A program made the translations under genes and the position numbers. Below, piece after piece: positions 6,962-15,215 of a DNA stretch of 64,000 nucleotides; within the stretch, counting starts at the first letter, position 1; the number at the start of each line of letters is the position of its first letter. Under the pieces are notes generated by a model that saw nothing but the letters and a program-made list of their open reading frames with translations, was not told where the DNA came from and ran no database searches. The DNA is taken from assembly GCF_000770675.1 (NCBI RefSeq), contig NZ_AVBG01000010.1, forward strand, positions 1 through 64,000, given 5' to 3'. Source of the DNA: Pontibacillus chungwhensis BH030062 (GTDB lineage Bacteria; Bacillota; Bacilli; Bacillales; BH030062).

Positions 6962-8023
6962 GTGAGGTACGGATATTGGTTACCGATTTTCGGAGGTTGG
7001 CTTAGAAATGTTGAAGATGAGGGCATGCCTCCCACATTCGATTATGCCAAGAAAGTCGTTCAACGAGGTGAACAATTAGGATTTGATACGACGCTCATTG
7101 CGGAGTTGTATTTAAATGATATAAAAGGAACCGATCAGGATTCTTTGGAAGCTTGGACAACAGCGGCAGGGCTAGCTGCCGTGACGGAAACAACAGAGAT
7201 TATGGCAGCGGTCAGACCGAATTTTCATAATGCAGCCGTGACTGCGAAGATGGCCGCAAATATTGATCAAATCTCAGGAGGTCGCTTCACGTTAAACGTC
7301 GTGTCCGCCTGGTGGCAAGAGGAAGCAAAGCAATACGGTGGCTCGTTCACCGCACACGATGAACGGTATGATCGAACGGATGAATTTCTAAGAGTGTTAA
7401 AATCCCTTTGGACTAAAGAAGAGCCTGTCAGCTACAACGGGAAATTCTATTCCATTGAGAACACCCACCTTCATCCGAAACCTGTTCAAAAGCCGTATCC
7501 TAAGCTTTACGCAGGTGGCGAGAGCCCAAGAGGAAAAGAAACGATCGTCAATCACTGTGACGCCTATGTCATGCATGGGGGGACGGTCGATGAAATTAAG
7601 ACGAAGATTGATGATATGAAAGAAAGACGTAGTGAAGCCGGGCAAGAACCGTTCCAATCTTTCGGCATGGCGGCTTATGTCATTTGTCGCGATACGGAAG
7701 AAGAAGCTCTTCAGGAATTAAACCGGATTACAGATGTAAAAGATTCTGGAGCTTACGCTGGGTACAGTGATTTCACAAGTAAGTCACAGCTTGAACAGCA
7801 AGTCGATCTGCAGGATTACTCCGTCTCCAACCGGGGACTGCGTCCGAAACTAATCGGCACACCCGATCAAATTGCTGAACGCATTTTACAATACGAACAA
7901 GCTGGGCTTGATCTGCTTCTTCTTCAATGCTCTCCGCAGCTAGAAGAGATGGAGCGCTTTAGCAGAGACGTTATGCCACTCGTAGAAGAGAAACGCACAC
8001 ACTTCAAGGAGGTACCACAATGA
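6962..8023 (+). CDS. LLM-class flavin-dependent monooxygenase (SsuD/SfnG-like)
   Basis: A 353-residue luciferase-like monooxygenase using reduced FMN and oxygen, of the alkanesulfonate/dimethylsulfone monooxygenase group (motifs NVVSAWWQEEAKQYGG, DERYDRTDEFL, KLYAGGESPRG, GTPDQIAERI). Such enzymes release sulfite from organosulfur compounds. I start at GTG 6962 (AGAGGAG nine bases upstream; protein begins VRYGYWLPIFGGW); a longer open frame from a TTG at 6920 lacks a ribosome-binding site. The S-box riboswitch upstream shows induction when SAM is low, consistent with sulfur scavenging. The stop codon overlaps the start of the ATP-grasp gene by 4 bp. The exact substrate is not known. Confidence 0.9.
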   Translation: MRYGYWLPIFGGWLRNVEDEGMPPTFDYAKKVVQRGEQLGFDTTLIAELYLNDIKGTDQDSLEAWTTAAGLAAVTETTEIMAAVRPNFHNAAVTAKMAANIDQISGGRFTLNVVSAWWQEEAKQYGGSFTAHDERYDRTDEFLRVLKSLWTKEEPVSYNGKFYSIENTHLHPKPVQKPYPKLYAGGESPRGKETIVNHCDAYVMHGGTVDEIKTKIDDMKERRSEAGQEPFQSFGMAAYVICRDTEEEALQELNRITDVKDSGAYAGYSDFTSKSQLEQQVDLQDYSVSNRGLRPKLIGTPDQIAERILQYEQAGLDLLLLQCSPQLEEMERFSRDVMPLVEEKRTHFKEVPQ

Positions 8024-8979
8024 CAAAGATTTACGTATTACATGAAAACGATGAATGGACCGATCACTTAACAGGACGCCTAAAGGAGCTTGGCTTGCCG
8101 TTTGAGTTATGGCACTTAGACCAGGGCACAGTTGATCTAACGGAGGAGCCACCAGAAGGAATCTTCTACAATCGAATGAGTGCTTCTTCTCACACTCGTG
8201 ATCACCGCTTCGCACCCGAATTCACAGAAGCCGTACTGGCTTGGCTTGAACGTCACGGCAGAACCGTTGTAAACGGCAGCCGCGCACTGCGCCTTGAGCT
8301 TAGTAAAGTGAACCAGTATATGGCGTTAAATCAAGAAGGCATCACCACGCCAAAGACGATTACAGCCGTCGGGAAAGATCAAATTATTGAAGCAGCTAAA
8401 AAGCTTGACCTTGCTCCATTTATTACGAAACACAACCGCGCTGGCAAAGGGCAAGGCGTACAGCTCTTCCACTCCCTTAAAGCACTTGAAGAATATGTGT
8501 ATGGATACTCGTTTGAAGAACCCGTCGACGGTATCACACTCGTCCAGCAATATATCGAAGCTCCAAAGCCGTATATCGTCCGTCACGAATTCGTAGGCGG
8601 CAAGTTCCTCTACGCCGTGAAAGTCGACACCTCAGGAGGATTCGAACTATGCCCAGCTGACGCCTGCACCATCGAAGACTTACACTGCCCGACCGGCACA
8701 GAAGAAACAGGCGGTGCAAAATTTGAAATTCTAGAAGGGTATGCAGACCCAATCATTGAGTCTTACGAAGCTTTCCTTGCTTCTAATAACATTAAAGTAG
8801 CCGGAATTGAAGCGATCCAGGACCATAATGGAAATGTATACACATACGATGTGAACACAAACACCAACTACAACTCAGACGCCGAAGCCGTATCAGGCGT
8901 ATATGGTATGCTGCAACTCGCAACCTACCTAGGAGAACGTCTGAAAGAACAGTACCCATCAGCAATCCCCATCTCTTAA
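8020..8979 (+). CDS. RimK-like ATP-grasp ligase
   Basis: A 319-residue ATP-grasp protein related to RimK/glutathione-synthetase-type C-N ligases. Visible are the central ATP-binding strand pair (FITKHNRAGKGQGVQLF, about 133-149; LVQQYIEAPKPYIVRHEFV, about 175-193) and the metal-binding end YTYDVNTNTNYN (about 275-286). Family members join a carboxylate to an amine using ATP. It is translationally coupled to the S-box-controlled monooxygenase, so its substrate is probably a sulfur-containing compound, but this is inference. A strong terminator follows directly. Confidence 0.87.
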   Translation: MTKIYVLHENDEWTDHLTGRLKELGLPFELWHLDQGTVDLTEEPPEGIFYNRMSASSHTRDHRFAPEFTEAVLAWLERHGRTVVNGSRALRLELSKVNQYMALNQEGITTPKTITAVGKDQIIEAAKKLDLAPFITKHNRAGKGQGVQLFHSLKALEEYVYGYSFEEPVDGITLVQQYIEAPKPYIVRHEFVGGKFLYAVKVDTSGGFELCPADACTIEDLHCPTGTEETGGAKFEILEGYADPIIESYEAFLASNNIKVAGIEAIQDHNGNVYTYDVNTNTNYNSDAEAVSGVYGMLQLATYLGERLKEQYPSAIPIS

Positions 8980-9006
8980 GCAAAGCCTTACTGGCTTTGC
9001 TTTTTT
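8978..9006 (+). terminator. Terminator of the S-box operon
   Basis: AAGCAAAGCC, a TTACT loop, then GGCTTTGCTT and a T-run. It begins at the stop codon of the ATP-grasp gene. Confidence 0.9.
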
Positions 9007-9107
9007 CTCTGTAATGAGCGTAAGGTAGTTTTGGAACATGCCATGCACGGGAATTATGCATCACCCTCAAAGTATTAAAGCTGCGAGGCCTTTCACTACC
9101 TATAGCA

Positions 9108-9234
9108 AGAGGTGTCTGGGGAACGGGGAGACTCCTGCGGGAGAAAGAGGTCGACGAGACCCCGGACTGAACGAAGTGAGGGAGGAGGCTCGACAGCTCG
9201 CCCGCGGAAAGCGAGTCGTTCCCCAGACACCTCT
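9108..9234. repeat. GC-rich fold-back element, copy 1
   Basis: The outer arms AGAGGTGTCTGGGGAACG (9108-9125) and its perfect 18-bp complement (9217-9234) enclose the shared core (GACTCCTGCGGGAGAAAGAGG ... GGCTCGACAGCTCGCC, CGCGGAAAGCGAGT). It is the same family as the elements near 30.8, 44.0, 44.2, 50.3, 52.6 and 54.1-54.4 kb and is not coding. Confidence 0.88.
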
Positions 9235-9340
9235 CTCCTCTCAGTAAACGTAAAGGCCTCATACACATTAAATGCCTCAGTTCCATATATACAGACTTCT
9301 TGGGTATACTACCTGTTAGAAGATTGATGGAGGGATGTTT

Positions 9341-9880
9341 ATGACAAAGCGAGCTGTATTTCTGGACCGGGACGGTGTAATCAACGAAGTTCTGACAGAC
9401 CGCGTGAAATTCGTAAATAAACGTGAGGACTTGTTCTTTCTCCCCAAAGTCCCTGAGGCCATTCAAATGCTGAATGAATCAGGTCTTTTTGACTTAATCG
9501 CTGTCATCACGAACCAAGGCGGAGTGGGTTTAGGGTATATGAAGGAAGAGCAGCTACAAGACATTCACACATACATGGTCGACGAGCTGAAGAAGCTAGG
9601 AGCAGAGATTGATGAGGTGTGCTACTGCCCCCACAAGCCAAAAGAGGGCTGTGAATGCCGTAAGCCTGGTAGCAAAATGATTGAGGATATAGCTAAAGAA
9701 CACGACATTGACTTGTCCGCTTCTTACATGGTCGGTGACCGAGAACCAGACATCGAGGCCGGACAGAATGCCGGAACGAAAACCGTTTTCTTAGGCGAAG
9801 ACTATGGTCTTGCTAACGCTACCTTCCCCACCCTTTACGACGCAGCCGAGTGGATTATACAAGATGCTAAAAATCATTAA
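9341..9880 (+). CDS. HAD-IIIA phosphatase (GmhB-like, histidinol-phosphatase/heptose-bisphosphatase type)
   Basis: A 179-residue HAD-superfamily phosphatase: DRDGVIN (catalytic Asp pair, about 8-14), TNQGG (about 57-61), a CxH...CxC zinc loop (CYCPHKPKEGCECRKP) and GDREPDIEAG near the end. This is the layout of D-glycero-D-manno-heptose-1,7-bisphosphate phosphatase GmhB and its relatives. No other heptose genes are visible, so the real substrate may be another phosphomonoester. The start is ATG 9341, six bases after GGAGGG; the ATG at 9335 abuts the ribosome-binding site. It is a single-gene unit with its own terminator. Confidence 0.87.
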   Translation: MTKRAVFLDRDGVINEVLTDRVKFVNKREDLFFLPKVPEAIQMLNESGLFDLIAVITNQGGVGLGYMKEEQLQDIHTYMVDELKKLGAEIDEVCYCPHKPKEGCECRKPGSKMIEDIAKEHDIDLSASYMVGDREPDIEAGQNAGTKTVFLGEDYGLANATFPTLYDAAEWIIQDAKNH

Positions 9881-9884
9881 AACA

Positions 9885-9924
9885 GTGCCAGACGCGCTTT
9901 AGCGAAGCAAAGCGTGTCTGGCAC
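9885..9924 (+). terminator. Long hairpin terminator or repeat hairpin
   Basis: A 16-bp nearly perfect stem (GTGCCAGACGCGCTTT / AAAGCGTGTCTGGCAC) with an 8-base loop follows the phosphatase gene. There is no long T-run. The GTGTCTGGCACC motif recurs at 38542-38554. Confidence 0.65.
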
Positions 9925-10041
9925 CGTTTAGTGCTCTAGCGTAGTAAAGCCGCAATAAATCATAAAGTTTCCATAATGGTGTAACTCTTCTCCCTTTCTA
10001 ATCGTCTAATTAATAGAGTGATCGTAGAAGGAGAGTGCCTT

Positions 10042-10404
10042 ATGAGGAAATATGCAATGGTTCCCTTATTGCTTTGCTTGATTTTGCTGAGCGCTTGCCA
10101 AAACGAAGCTTTCGATATTGAAGCGACATCCATTAACGTTTATGAGAATCAACAGGGGTCAGGAACTGGAAAATTGCAGTTCACGATTAAGGATCAAGAT
10201 ACGATCAATGACCTACTTGCCGACTTAAGAAGAGCCCGTACAGACGATGTTTCAAATGTCGATATGGCTAGTCCTGATTTTTATCTTGATTTTATCTACG
10301 ATGAAGAGGTTGTGCTTTCAGTCGGATATTACACGGAACCGATGGACGGTGCTCGCTATCTTTATAAGAACAAATTATATAAAGTCACAACAGAGATTAA
10401 ATGA
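10042..10404 (+). CDS. Small lipoprotein
   Basis: A 120-residue lipoprotein precursor: basic MRKY start, hydrophobic helix, and lipobox LLSAC with the lipidated Cys at about residue 19. The mature part (about 100 residues, predicted mostly beta) shows no motif I recognise. The start ATG 10042 follows GAAGGAGAGTGCCTT; the longer frame from 10018 lacks a ribosome-binding site. It is monocistronic and converges on the aminoglycoside-nucleotidyltransferase operon. Confidence 0.8.
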   Translation: MRKYAMVPLLLCLILLSACQNEAFDIEATSINVYENQQGSGTGKLQFTIKDQDTINDLLADLRRARTDDVSNVDMASPDFYLDFIYDEEVVLSVGYYTEPMDGARYLYKNKLYKVTTEIK

Positions 10405-10417
10405 CCCCATCAAAAAA

Positions 10418-10440
10418 GTAGTCAGCTTAACGCTGACTAC
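10418..10440. terminator. Terminator between convergent genes
   Basis: GTAGTCAGC, a 5-base loop, GCTGACTAC. On the minus strand a T6 run follows, so it mainly serves the operon ending at 10437, whose stop codon it overlaps. Confidence 0.85.
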
Positions 10441-11294
10441 CTAACTGGCAAATTTCTTACTTGGTGTAAATAAGGCCTTACCCGTTCTCCTTCATCAGAC
10501 CTTTCAAAACCAAACACATAAGCTACGTGTTCCGAAACTTCCTCAAACAAATCACACATTGTGAATAAGCTTTGCCAGATACGCTCGTACTCTCCATCAG
10601 GATATGTAGCAACCAGTTGCTTCCACTCTTTAGGGTCAAGGTATTTCCCGAGATCTTTACCACCTTTTCCTGCACTCACGGTAAAGTCTGTTCGAATTCC
10701 TACTTCCCACGACAGCATGCGAATAAGCATATCACGAACAGGCTCTTCCATAATATATTTCGCAAGGGTCAATTCTTCTCTCCACAACGCTTTTGCCACA
10801 TACGTACTGACCCACCAGAACTCATTCACACATCTCTCATAATCTCTTGCCGTAGGCTTTTGTATAAGAAAAGGGTCTTCAACTGTATCTACTGACTCCT
10901 TAATCCGATCGTCTTTATCCAATAAAATTTTGCGATAATCTCGTGCGTGGAGAGACTCTTGGAGGTGTTTTAGAGAGACGAGCGTCAAGTCAATTCGGTT
11001 GCCATCCTCAAACTGCATGAGGTACGCAAAGCGCTTCCATTCCCCGTCTTCAGGAAGACCATCATTTAAATCAGGCATTTGCATAATGAGCCTGCTACCA
11101 AAGACATCAATCCAGGAATGATCCTCTAAATAGGGGTGAAGATCTTCTACATAGTAGATAATGTCGTAATCTTGAAATCGGTCTTCTTCAGCACGAGAAT
11201 TCGCTCTTGAGCCATTGAGTTCAACGATCCGAATGTTCTCATCCTGTCTTGCTCTCCCCAAAATAAGATCCATCATCTCATCATAACTTCTCAC
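10437..11294 (-). CDS. aadK: Aminoglycoside 6-adenylyltransferase-like protein (AadK family)
   Basis: A 285-residue protein similar to ANT(6)/AadK streptomycin adenylyltransferases: nucleotidyltransferase motif NGSRAN (about 26-31), metal-binding DYDIIYYV (about 42-49), RIDLTLV (third Asp, about 98-104) and a helical C-terminal domain with the typical EFWWVSTYVAKALWREEL and MLSWEVGIRTDF. Chromosomal AadK of B. subtilis gives low-level streptomycin resistance; activity here is inferred. Its start overlaps the end of the interrupted Nudix gene by 4 bp, so the two were probably co-translated. Confidence 0.86.
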   Translation of the reverse strand: MRSYDEMMDLILGRARQDENIRIVELNGSRANSRAEEDRFQDYDIIYYVEDLHPYLEDHSWIDVFGSRLIMQMPDLNDGLPEDGEWKRFAYLMQFEDGNRIDLTLVSLKHLQESLHARDYRKILLDKDDRIKESVDTVEDPFLIQKPTARDYERCVNEFWWVSTYVAKALWREELTLAKYIMEEPVRDMLIRMLSWEVGIRTDFTVSAGKGGKDLGKYLDPKEWKQLVATYPDGEYERIWQSLFTMCDLFEEVSEHVAYVFGFERSDEGERVRPYLHQVRNLPVR

Positions 11295-11812
11295 CTACTC
11301 CCCTCCTGTTGCCATTGCTTCTGTAATTCTTTCAGTACATACGTTTCACGCCGTAGCCACCGGGCTTCTCCGTACCCTCTTGCTGCCTCATTTTGCTCAA
11401 TCGCTTCCTCGAGCGTCACCCATCGCGGGTCGTATTCTTCGGCAACTTCATACCCTTCTAGCTGCAACGGGATCTGTTCATCATTTTTCAACTCACACGT
11501 GTAGTAATCAGATTTCATTTCAAAAACCATACCTGGATTCTTATGGTCAGGATTGCTCTCCACAACCGCACCGATTTTCTCATTTACGACACAATTCACA
11601 TACCCTGTCTCTTCTGCCACCTCCCGGATAACGCCTTCCTCATCACTCTCATCCGCCTATACGCCTCCTCCTGGAAACGTATAGATCCCTTGCTTCGTGT
11701 AAACCAATAAGATTTTCGTGGCATGCCAGATCACTGCTCGCACTGCCTTTCTATGACGAATCGGTAAATGTCTTTCATCCTCATCCTCTTCACGATATTC
11801 CTTATAGAACAT
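11291..11812 (-). pseudogene. Nudix hydrolase interrupted by an in-frame TAG
   Basis: Reading on the minus strand from ATG 11812 (AGGAGG upstream) gives a normal Nudix start, MFYKEYREEDEDERHLPIRH..., down to FPGGGV. A TAG at 11657-11659 (codon 52) follows, and the same frame then continues ADESDEEGVIREVAEETGYV to a stop at 11291. The Nudix box is complete apart from the stop, which replaces the residue after GGGV. No frameshift is needed, so this is a recent nonsense mutation, a sequencing error, or less likely read-through. A re-start inside the box would give only the C-terminal part. Family role: hydrolysis of nucleoside-diphosphate-linked compounds. Confidence 0.88.
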
Positions 11813-11826
11813 TCACACGACCTCCT

Positions 11827-12624
11827 CTATTTCTCACCTAACACAAATCCATCAAACAACCGTCCTCCAAAAGGTGCCAGTACTTCTTCAGTGAGTTGAA
11901 CGATTCTTTCCTTGCTTCCATATGTATAAAAATAATCGAACGCATCACTGTAGCGAGTTGCAAACTCAGGGTCATACTCTTTCAAAGACCGAATGACCCA
12001 CTTAGAGGAGCCAACCCATTTTCTGTTTGTCCGCAAGACAAATTCACTAATTTGATTCGCTAGCGTATAGGTGATGCATAACGTTTCAGCCCGATTTTCA
12101 CTACCGATGAAATCTTCTAGCGTGTCAGTCAGAAAATACCGCTTCATGCGAATCGTTTCATCCGACCACTTCCCAGGGCCCCGATTTAGCACATGATCTG
12201 CTTCTGCTTTAATCGGCATAACAACGTCCCACCCCTTTATAATCTCCCCTTCTGAGACCATACGAGGTAATGAAGGACGTGCCCGCTCTACATCACTCTC
12301 AAAGAACGCCCGATAAGATTCTAAACTATGAACAAAGACCTCAACAGGCCACTCATAGGCGATGAGCGACTCTCTATAAGAGGAGCAACGGTTCTGATCA
12401 AAGATAACGATATCTAAATCCGACTTCGCTGTCCCCTCTCCGCGAACCGTACTTCCAGCTAATAAAGCCCCACTACATTGTGGGAAGAATGCGTCGACAA
12501 ACAATTTCGCTGCTTTCAATGGTGCTAATCGATCAGTCCTCATGTCCTTCATCTCCTGTGCTGTTGAAATGATAATCCTAACTTTCTTAGCGACGTGCTC
12601 ATAATTATGCTTTAGGGAAGCCAT
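11827..12624 (-). CDS. MNT-type nucleotidyltransferase
   Basis: A 265-residue protein with the polymerase-beta-type nucleotidyltransferase motif GSTVRGEGTAKSDLDIVIF (about 57-75), a third acidic strand VEVFVHSL, and a helical C-terminal half (RMKRYFLTDTLEDFIG). Relatives include aminoglycoside nucleotidyltransferases and kanamycin-nucleotidyltransferase-like proteins. It lies 14 bp upstream of the interrupted Nudix gene and is probably the first gene of the three-gene operon with the aadK-like gene. ATG 12624 has a weak ribosome-binding site; ATG 12543, nine bases after AGGAG, is an alternative that keeps the catalytic motif. Confidence 0.8.
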   Translation of the reverse strand: MASLKHNYEHVAKKVRIIISTAQEMKDMRTDRLAPLKAAKLFVDAFFPQCSGALLAGSTVRGEGTAKSDLDIVIFDQNRCSSYRESLIAYEWPVEVFVHSLESYRAFFESDVERARPSLPRMVSEGEIIKGWDVVMPIKAEADHVLNRGPGKWSDETIRMKRYFLTDTLEDFIGSENRAETLCITYTLANQISEFVLRTNRKWVGSSKWVIRSLKEYDPEFATRYSDAFDYFYTYGSKERIVQLTEEVLAPFGGRLFDGFVLGEK

Positions 12625-12686
12625 TTCTTATCTCATTAGTTTAGCATAAATATCCATTAATTCCTCGTATTTTCCATAAATAAAAA

Positions 12687-12712
12687 GCACCTTCGTTCTA
12701 AAACGAAAGTGC
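12687..12712 (-). terminator. Terminator of the acetyltransferase gene
   Basis: On the minus strand, GCACTTTCGTT, a loop, AACGAAGGTGC, then TTTTTA. It lies just after the gene ending at 12722. Confidence 0.85.
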
Positions 12713-12721
12713 AAAAAACTG

Positions 12722-13252
12722 TTACGTGTACATTGTACGATATTCATCCTGAAGCATTCCCATAATGAAAATGTCGTGCCACTCACCATTTCGGAAGAAG
12801 ACCTCACGTAGCTGCCCTTCTACCTTAAAGCCCATCCGCTCGTACATGCTCTTAGCCTTCTCATTAAAGGAAAATACCTTTAGACTGATTCGGTGTAAAT
12901 TGAGTTCCATAAAGACAAAGTTTAAGAATAATAAGAGGGCTTCCTTGCCATACCCTTCACCCCAATACTCTTTCTCCCCAATCATCAGAAGAAACTCTGC
13001 ATTTTGTTGTTGGTTGTTTTCACGCACAAGGGTAATACTCCCAACTTCTTTGCCCCCATCCTTCTCTATGATGATATAGCTTCTCGATTCCTTCATTCTT
13101 TCATAGAACTTCTCAACGTCCTCCATACTATATAAATCAATCGACGTACTCATATTCGTATGAACCGTCGTATCATTCTGCCACCGGTGAAGTAATTCCA
13201 TATCATCCTTTTCAAGTTTCCTAAACCTGATTTTCTCCGTTTCAAAGATCAT
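12722..13252 (-). CDS. GNAT N-acetyltransferase (RimJ/RimL-like)
   Basis: A 176-residue GNAT enzyme starting MIFETEKIRFRKLEKDDME, with the acetyl-CoA loop EYWGEGYGKEALLLFLNF (about 105-122) and the C-terminal HRISLKVFSFNEKAKSMYERMGF. This resembles RimJ/RimL-type or spermidine-type acetyltransferases; the substrate is unknown. I start at ATG 13252, nine bases after AAGGAG. The frame is open to 13330 but with no ribosome-binding site there. It is a single-gene unit with its own terminator. Confidence 0.83.
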   Translation of the reverse strand: MIFETEKIRFRKLEKDDMELLHRWQNDTTVHTNMSTSIDLYSMEDVEKFYERMKESRSYIIIEKDGGKEVGSITLVRENNQQQNAEFLLMIGEKEYWGEGYGKEALLLFLNFVFMELNLHRISLKVFSFNEKAKSMYERMGFKVEGQLREVFFRNGEWHDIFIMGMLQDEYRTMYT

Positions 13253-13472
13253 ACTATCCCACTCCTTTTCGACTGTATACGTAATGATCTTAACATAATC
13301 TTCCACACTAGTTGGAGTGAGAAAGCTCATTTAATACATTTTCACCTTACTACCTGAACAGTTACATTTATTATAAATTTCGTATATCAGTTTCAGGAAT
13401 TGAACTTATAAACAGTTTATTAAAAAATTTTTATACAGAATGATACAACCCCAATCATTCCTATCATACAAG

Positions 13473-13481
13473 CATATCGTA
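13473..13481 (+). promoter_or_regulatory. Possible SigK/SigE-type -10 element
   Basis: CATATCGTA fits the SigK -10 pattern CATANNNTA about 42 bp before the amidase start. No convincing -35 AC was found at the right spacing, so this is weak support for mother-cell expression. Confidence 0.35.
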
Positions 13482-13522
13482 AGAGTATAACACAAGCTTT
13501 TTAATGAAATGGAGGTTATTAC

Positions 13523-14869
13523 ATGAAGCTTTATCTAGACCCTGGTCATGGGGGAAAAGACCCTGGAGCTATTGGGGATGGAATTGTGGAGAAAGATATT
13601 AATTTAGATATAGCGTTGAGAATACGTGCTAGCATATTAAATGATTATGAAAATGTCGAAGTCCTAATGAGTCGCACTGATGATCGGACTAAAAGCTTAA
13701 CTGAGAGAACCGAAGAGGCTAACGCCTGGGGTGCTGATTATTATTTATCTATTCATTGCAACGCGCTTGATGGCAAAGCGAATGGGTATGAGGATTTTAT
13801 TCATGATAGTTTATCTAATTCTTCCATTACAGCACGATATCAAAATGTTATTCATGGAGAAGTCATGAAAATAAATGGGCTAAAAGATCGCGGACAAAAA
13901 AAAGCTAACTTTCATGTTTTACGCGAATCCACTATGCCCGCTTTGTTAACTGAAAACGGCTTTATTGATAACAAAAAGGATGCTGCGTTAATAAAACAAG
14001 CATCATGGCGGCAAAAGATTGCCATAGGACATGTCAATGGATTAGCAAAAGCATTTAACCTTCAACCTAGACCAGTAGAAGCTAAACAAATATATAAGGT
14101 GATTGCCGGTTCATTTAAGCAAAGAGATAACGCAGACGAGCGCGTATCGTATCTCAAATCCAAAAGCATTTCCGCGTTCGTTGATCCGTTACTGATAGAT
14201 GGCAACCAATTCTACCGCGTCCAAGCTGGAGCATTTATAGAAAAGGAAGGTGCTGAACGACAGTTAGAACAAGTGAAACAAGCAGGGATCAAAGATGCTT
14301 ACATCATTAGACCAGAAGGCGAAGTATCTGAACAAGCAGGATACCCTATTTTAGGCAGTACCATCTTATCCCCTGACCAAATGAATCAGTTTGCAAAGAG
14401 TGTTAACCCAGATGCTACTGAAATCGGATTGTATTATCTCCTATACGGTCAATATTATGGCATTAGAGGTGACATAGCCTTCGCTCAAGCTATGCTTGAA
14501 ACAGATTATCTTCGTTTTACAGGTGTAGTTAAGCCAGAGCAAAACAACTTCTGCGGGCTTGGTGCAACAAGTTCTGACAATCCAGGAGCAAGCTTTGACA
14601 CTCCAGAAAAAGGGGTGCTTGCTCATATACAGCATTTATATGCCTATGCTTCCTCCGCCCCCTTACCAGGCCAATACCCATTAGAAGACCCTCGCTTCGG
14701 CCTGGTTGATAGGAATTCAGCAACTAAATGGGAAGTTCTCAATGGAAAATGGGCTGTGCCTGGAGACAATTATGGTGAATTAATCTTGAACATTTACGAG
14801 AGAATGCTAGATGCTTCAATAAAGAAGTTAGAAGAATCACTACAAGATGTTAAAGCAAACAGAAAGTAA
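13523..14869 (+). CDS. Three-domain cell-wall hydrolase: amidase_3, SPOR, glucosaminidase-like
   Basis: A 448-residue protein. Residues 1-178 are an N-acetylmuramoyl-L-alanine amidase (LDPGHGGKDPGA with zinc His; GIVEKDINLDIALRI; LSIHCNA; TENGFIDN with the catalytic Glu). Residues about 190-265 are SPOR-like (YKVIAGSFKQRDNADERV and YRVQAGAFIEKEGAERQLEQ). Residues about 275-435 look like a glucosaminidase/lysozyme-type domain (YGIRGDIAFAQAMLETDYLRF). It cuts peptidoglycan, perhaps at two bonds. It starts directly with the catalytic domain and has no signal peptide, as in CwlC-type enzymes that act in mother-cell lysis. ATG 13523 follows GGAGG. Confidence 0.88.
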   Translation: MKLYLDPGHGGKDPGAIGDGIVEKDINLDIALRIRASILNDYENVEVLMSRTDDRTKSLTERTEEANAWGADYYLSIHCNALDGKANGYEDFIHDSLSNSSITARYQNVIHGEVMKINGLKDRGQKKANFHVLRESTMPALLTENGFIDNKKDAALIKQASWRQKIAIGHVNGLAKAFNLQPRPVEAKQIYKVIAGSFKQRDNADERVSYLKSKSISAFVDPLLIDGNQFYRVQAGAFIEKEGAERQLEQVKQAGIKDAYIIRPEGEVSEQAGYPILGSTILSPDQMNQFAKSVNPDATEIGLYYLLYGQYYGIRGDIAFAQAMLETDYLRFTGVVKPEQNNFCGLGATSSDNPGASFDTPEKGVLAHIQHLYAYASSAPLPGQYPLEDPRFGLVDRNSATKWEVLNGKWAVPGDNYGELILNIYERMLDASIKKLEESLQDVKANRK

Positions 14870-14919
14870 CTCGTAAAAACTCCGAATAGGCCTTGGTAAA
14901 AAAACACTCCACCCCGAAA

Positions 14920-15100
14920 CTATGTAATGAGAAAAAATCTCCTCTATAAACCTTAATATAAATAAATACCTCTTGGAGAACAAAACCCAGGTAAAAGGTA
15001 CAAAAATAGCGTATAGAATTATAACTCTATACGCTATTTGTACTTCTTTATACTAGTTTTTATTAAGCTGGAATACTCCCCCGGCCGCGGCCACCCAGAA
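14920..15100 (-). repeat. Decayed duplicate of the 3' end of the phospholipase D gene region
   Basis: This stretch resembles 16150-16330 in order: GAAACTATGTAATG, AATAAATACCT, a long hairpin, then TTAAGCTGGAATACTCCCCC against TTACTGAGCCGGAATACTCCCCC. The second copy includes the stop and last codons of the gene ending at 16298. The first copy has no intact frame. Confidence 0.65.
15004..15039. terminator. Hairpin terminator after the amidase
   Basis: A perfect 14-bp stem AAATAGCGTATAGA / TCTATACGCTATTT with an 8-base loop. It corresponds in position to the hairpin at 16246-16274 in the duplicated segment. Confidence 0.75.
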
Positions 15101-15215
15101 ACACCTACACTATGAAATTCCTTTTAACTCCTCATTCAACTACTCCGTAATTATAAGTTAATAAAAAGCAATCGCATCCGTTAGCAAAAAATAAACTATT
15201 TTGCTATCTAATTGT

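Noticed and set aside
9108-9234. An insertion sequence
   Set aside because: The element is about 125 bp with no transposase; if mobile, it would be non-autonomous.
9112-9466. Open frames inside and across fold-back element copy 1
   Set aside because: They are made of arginine/glycine-rich translation of the GC-rich repeat and recur at the other copies in different frames.
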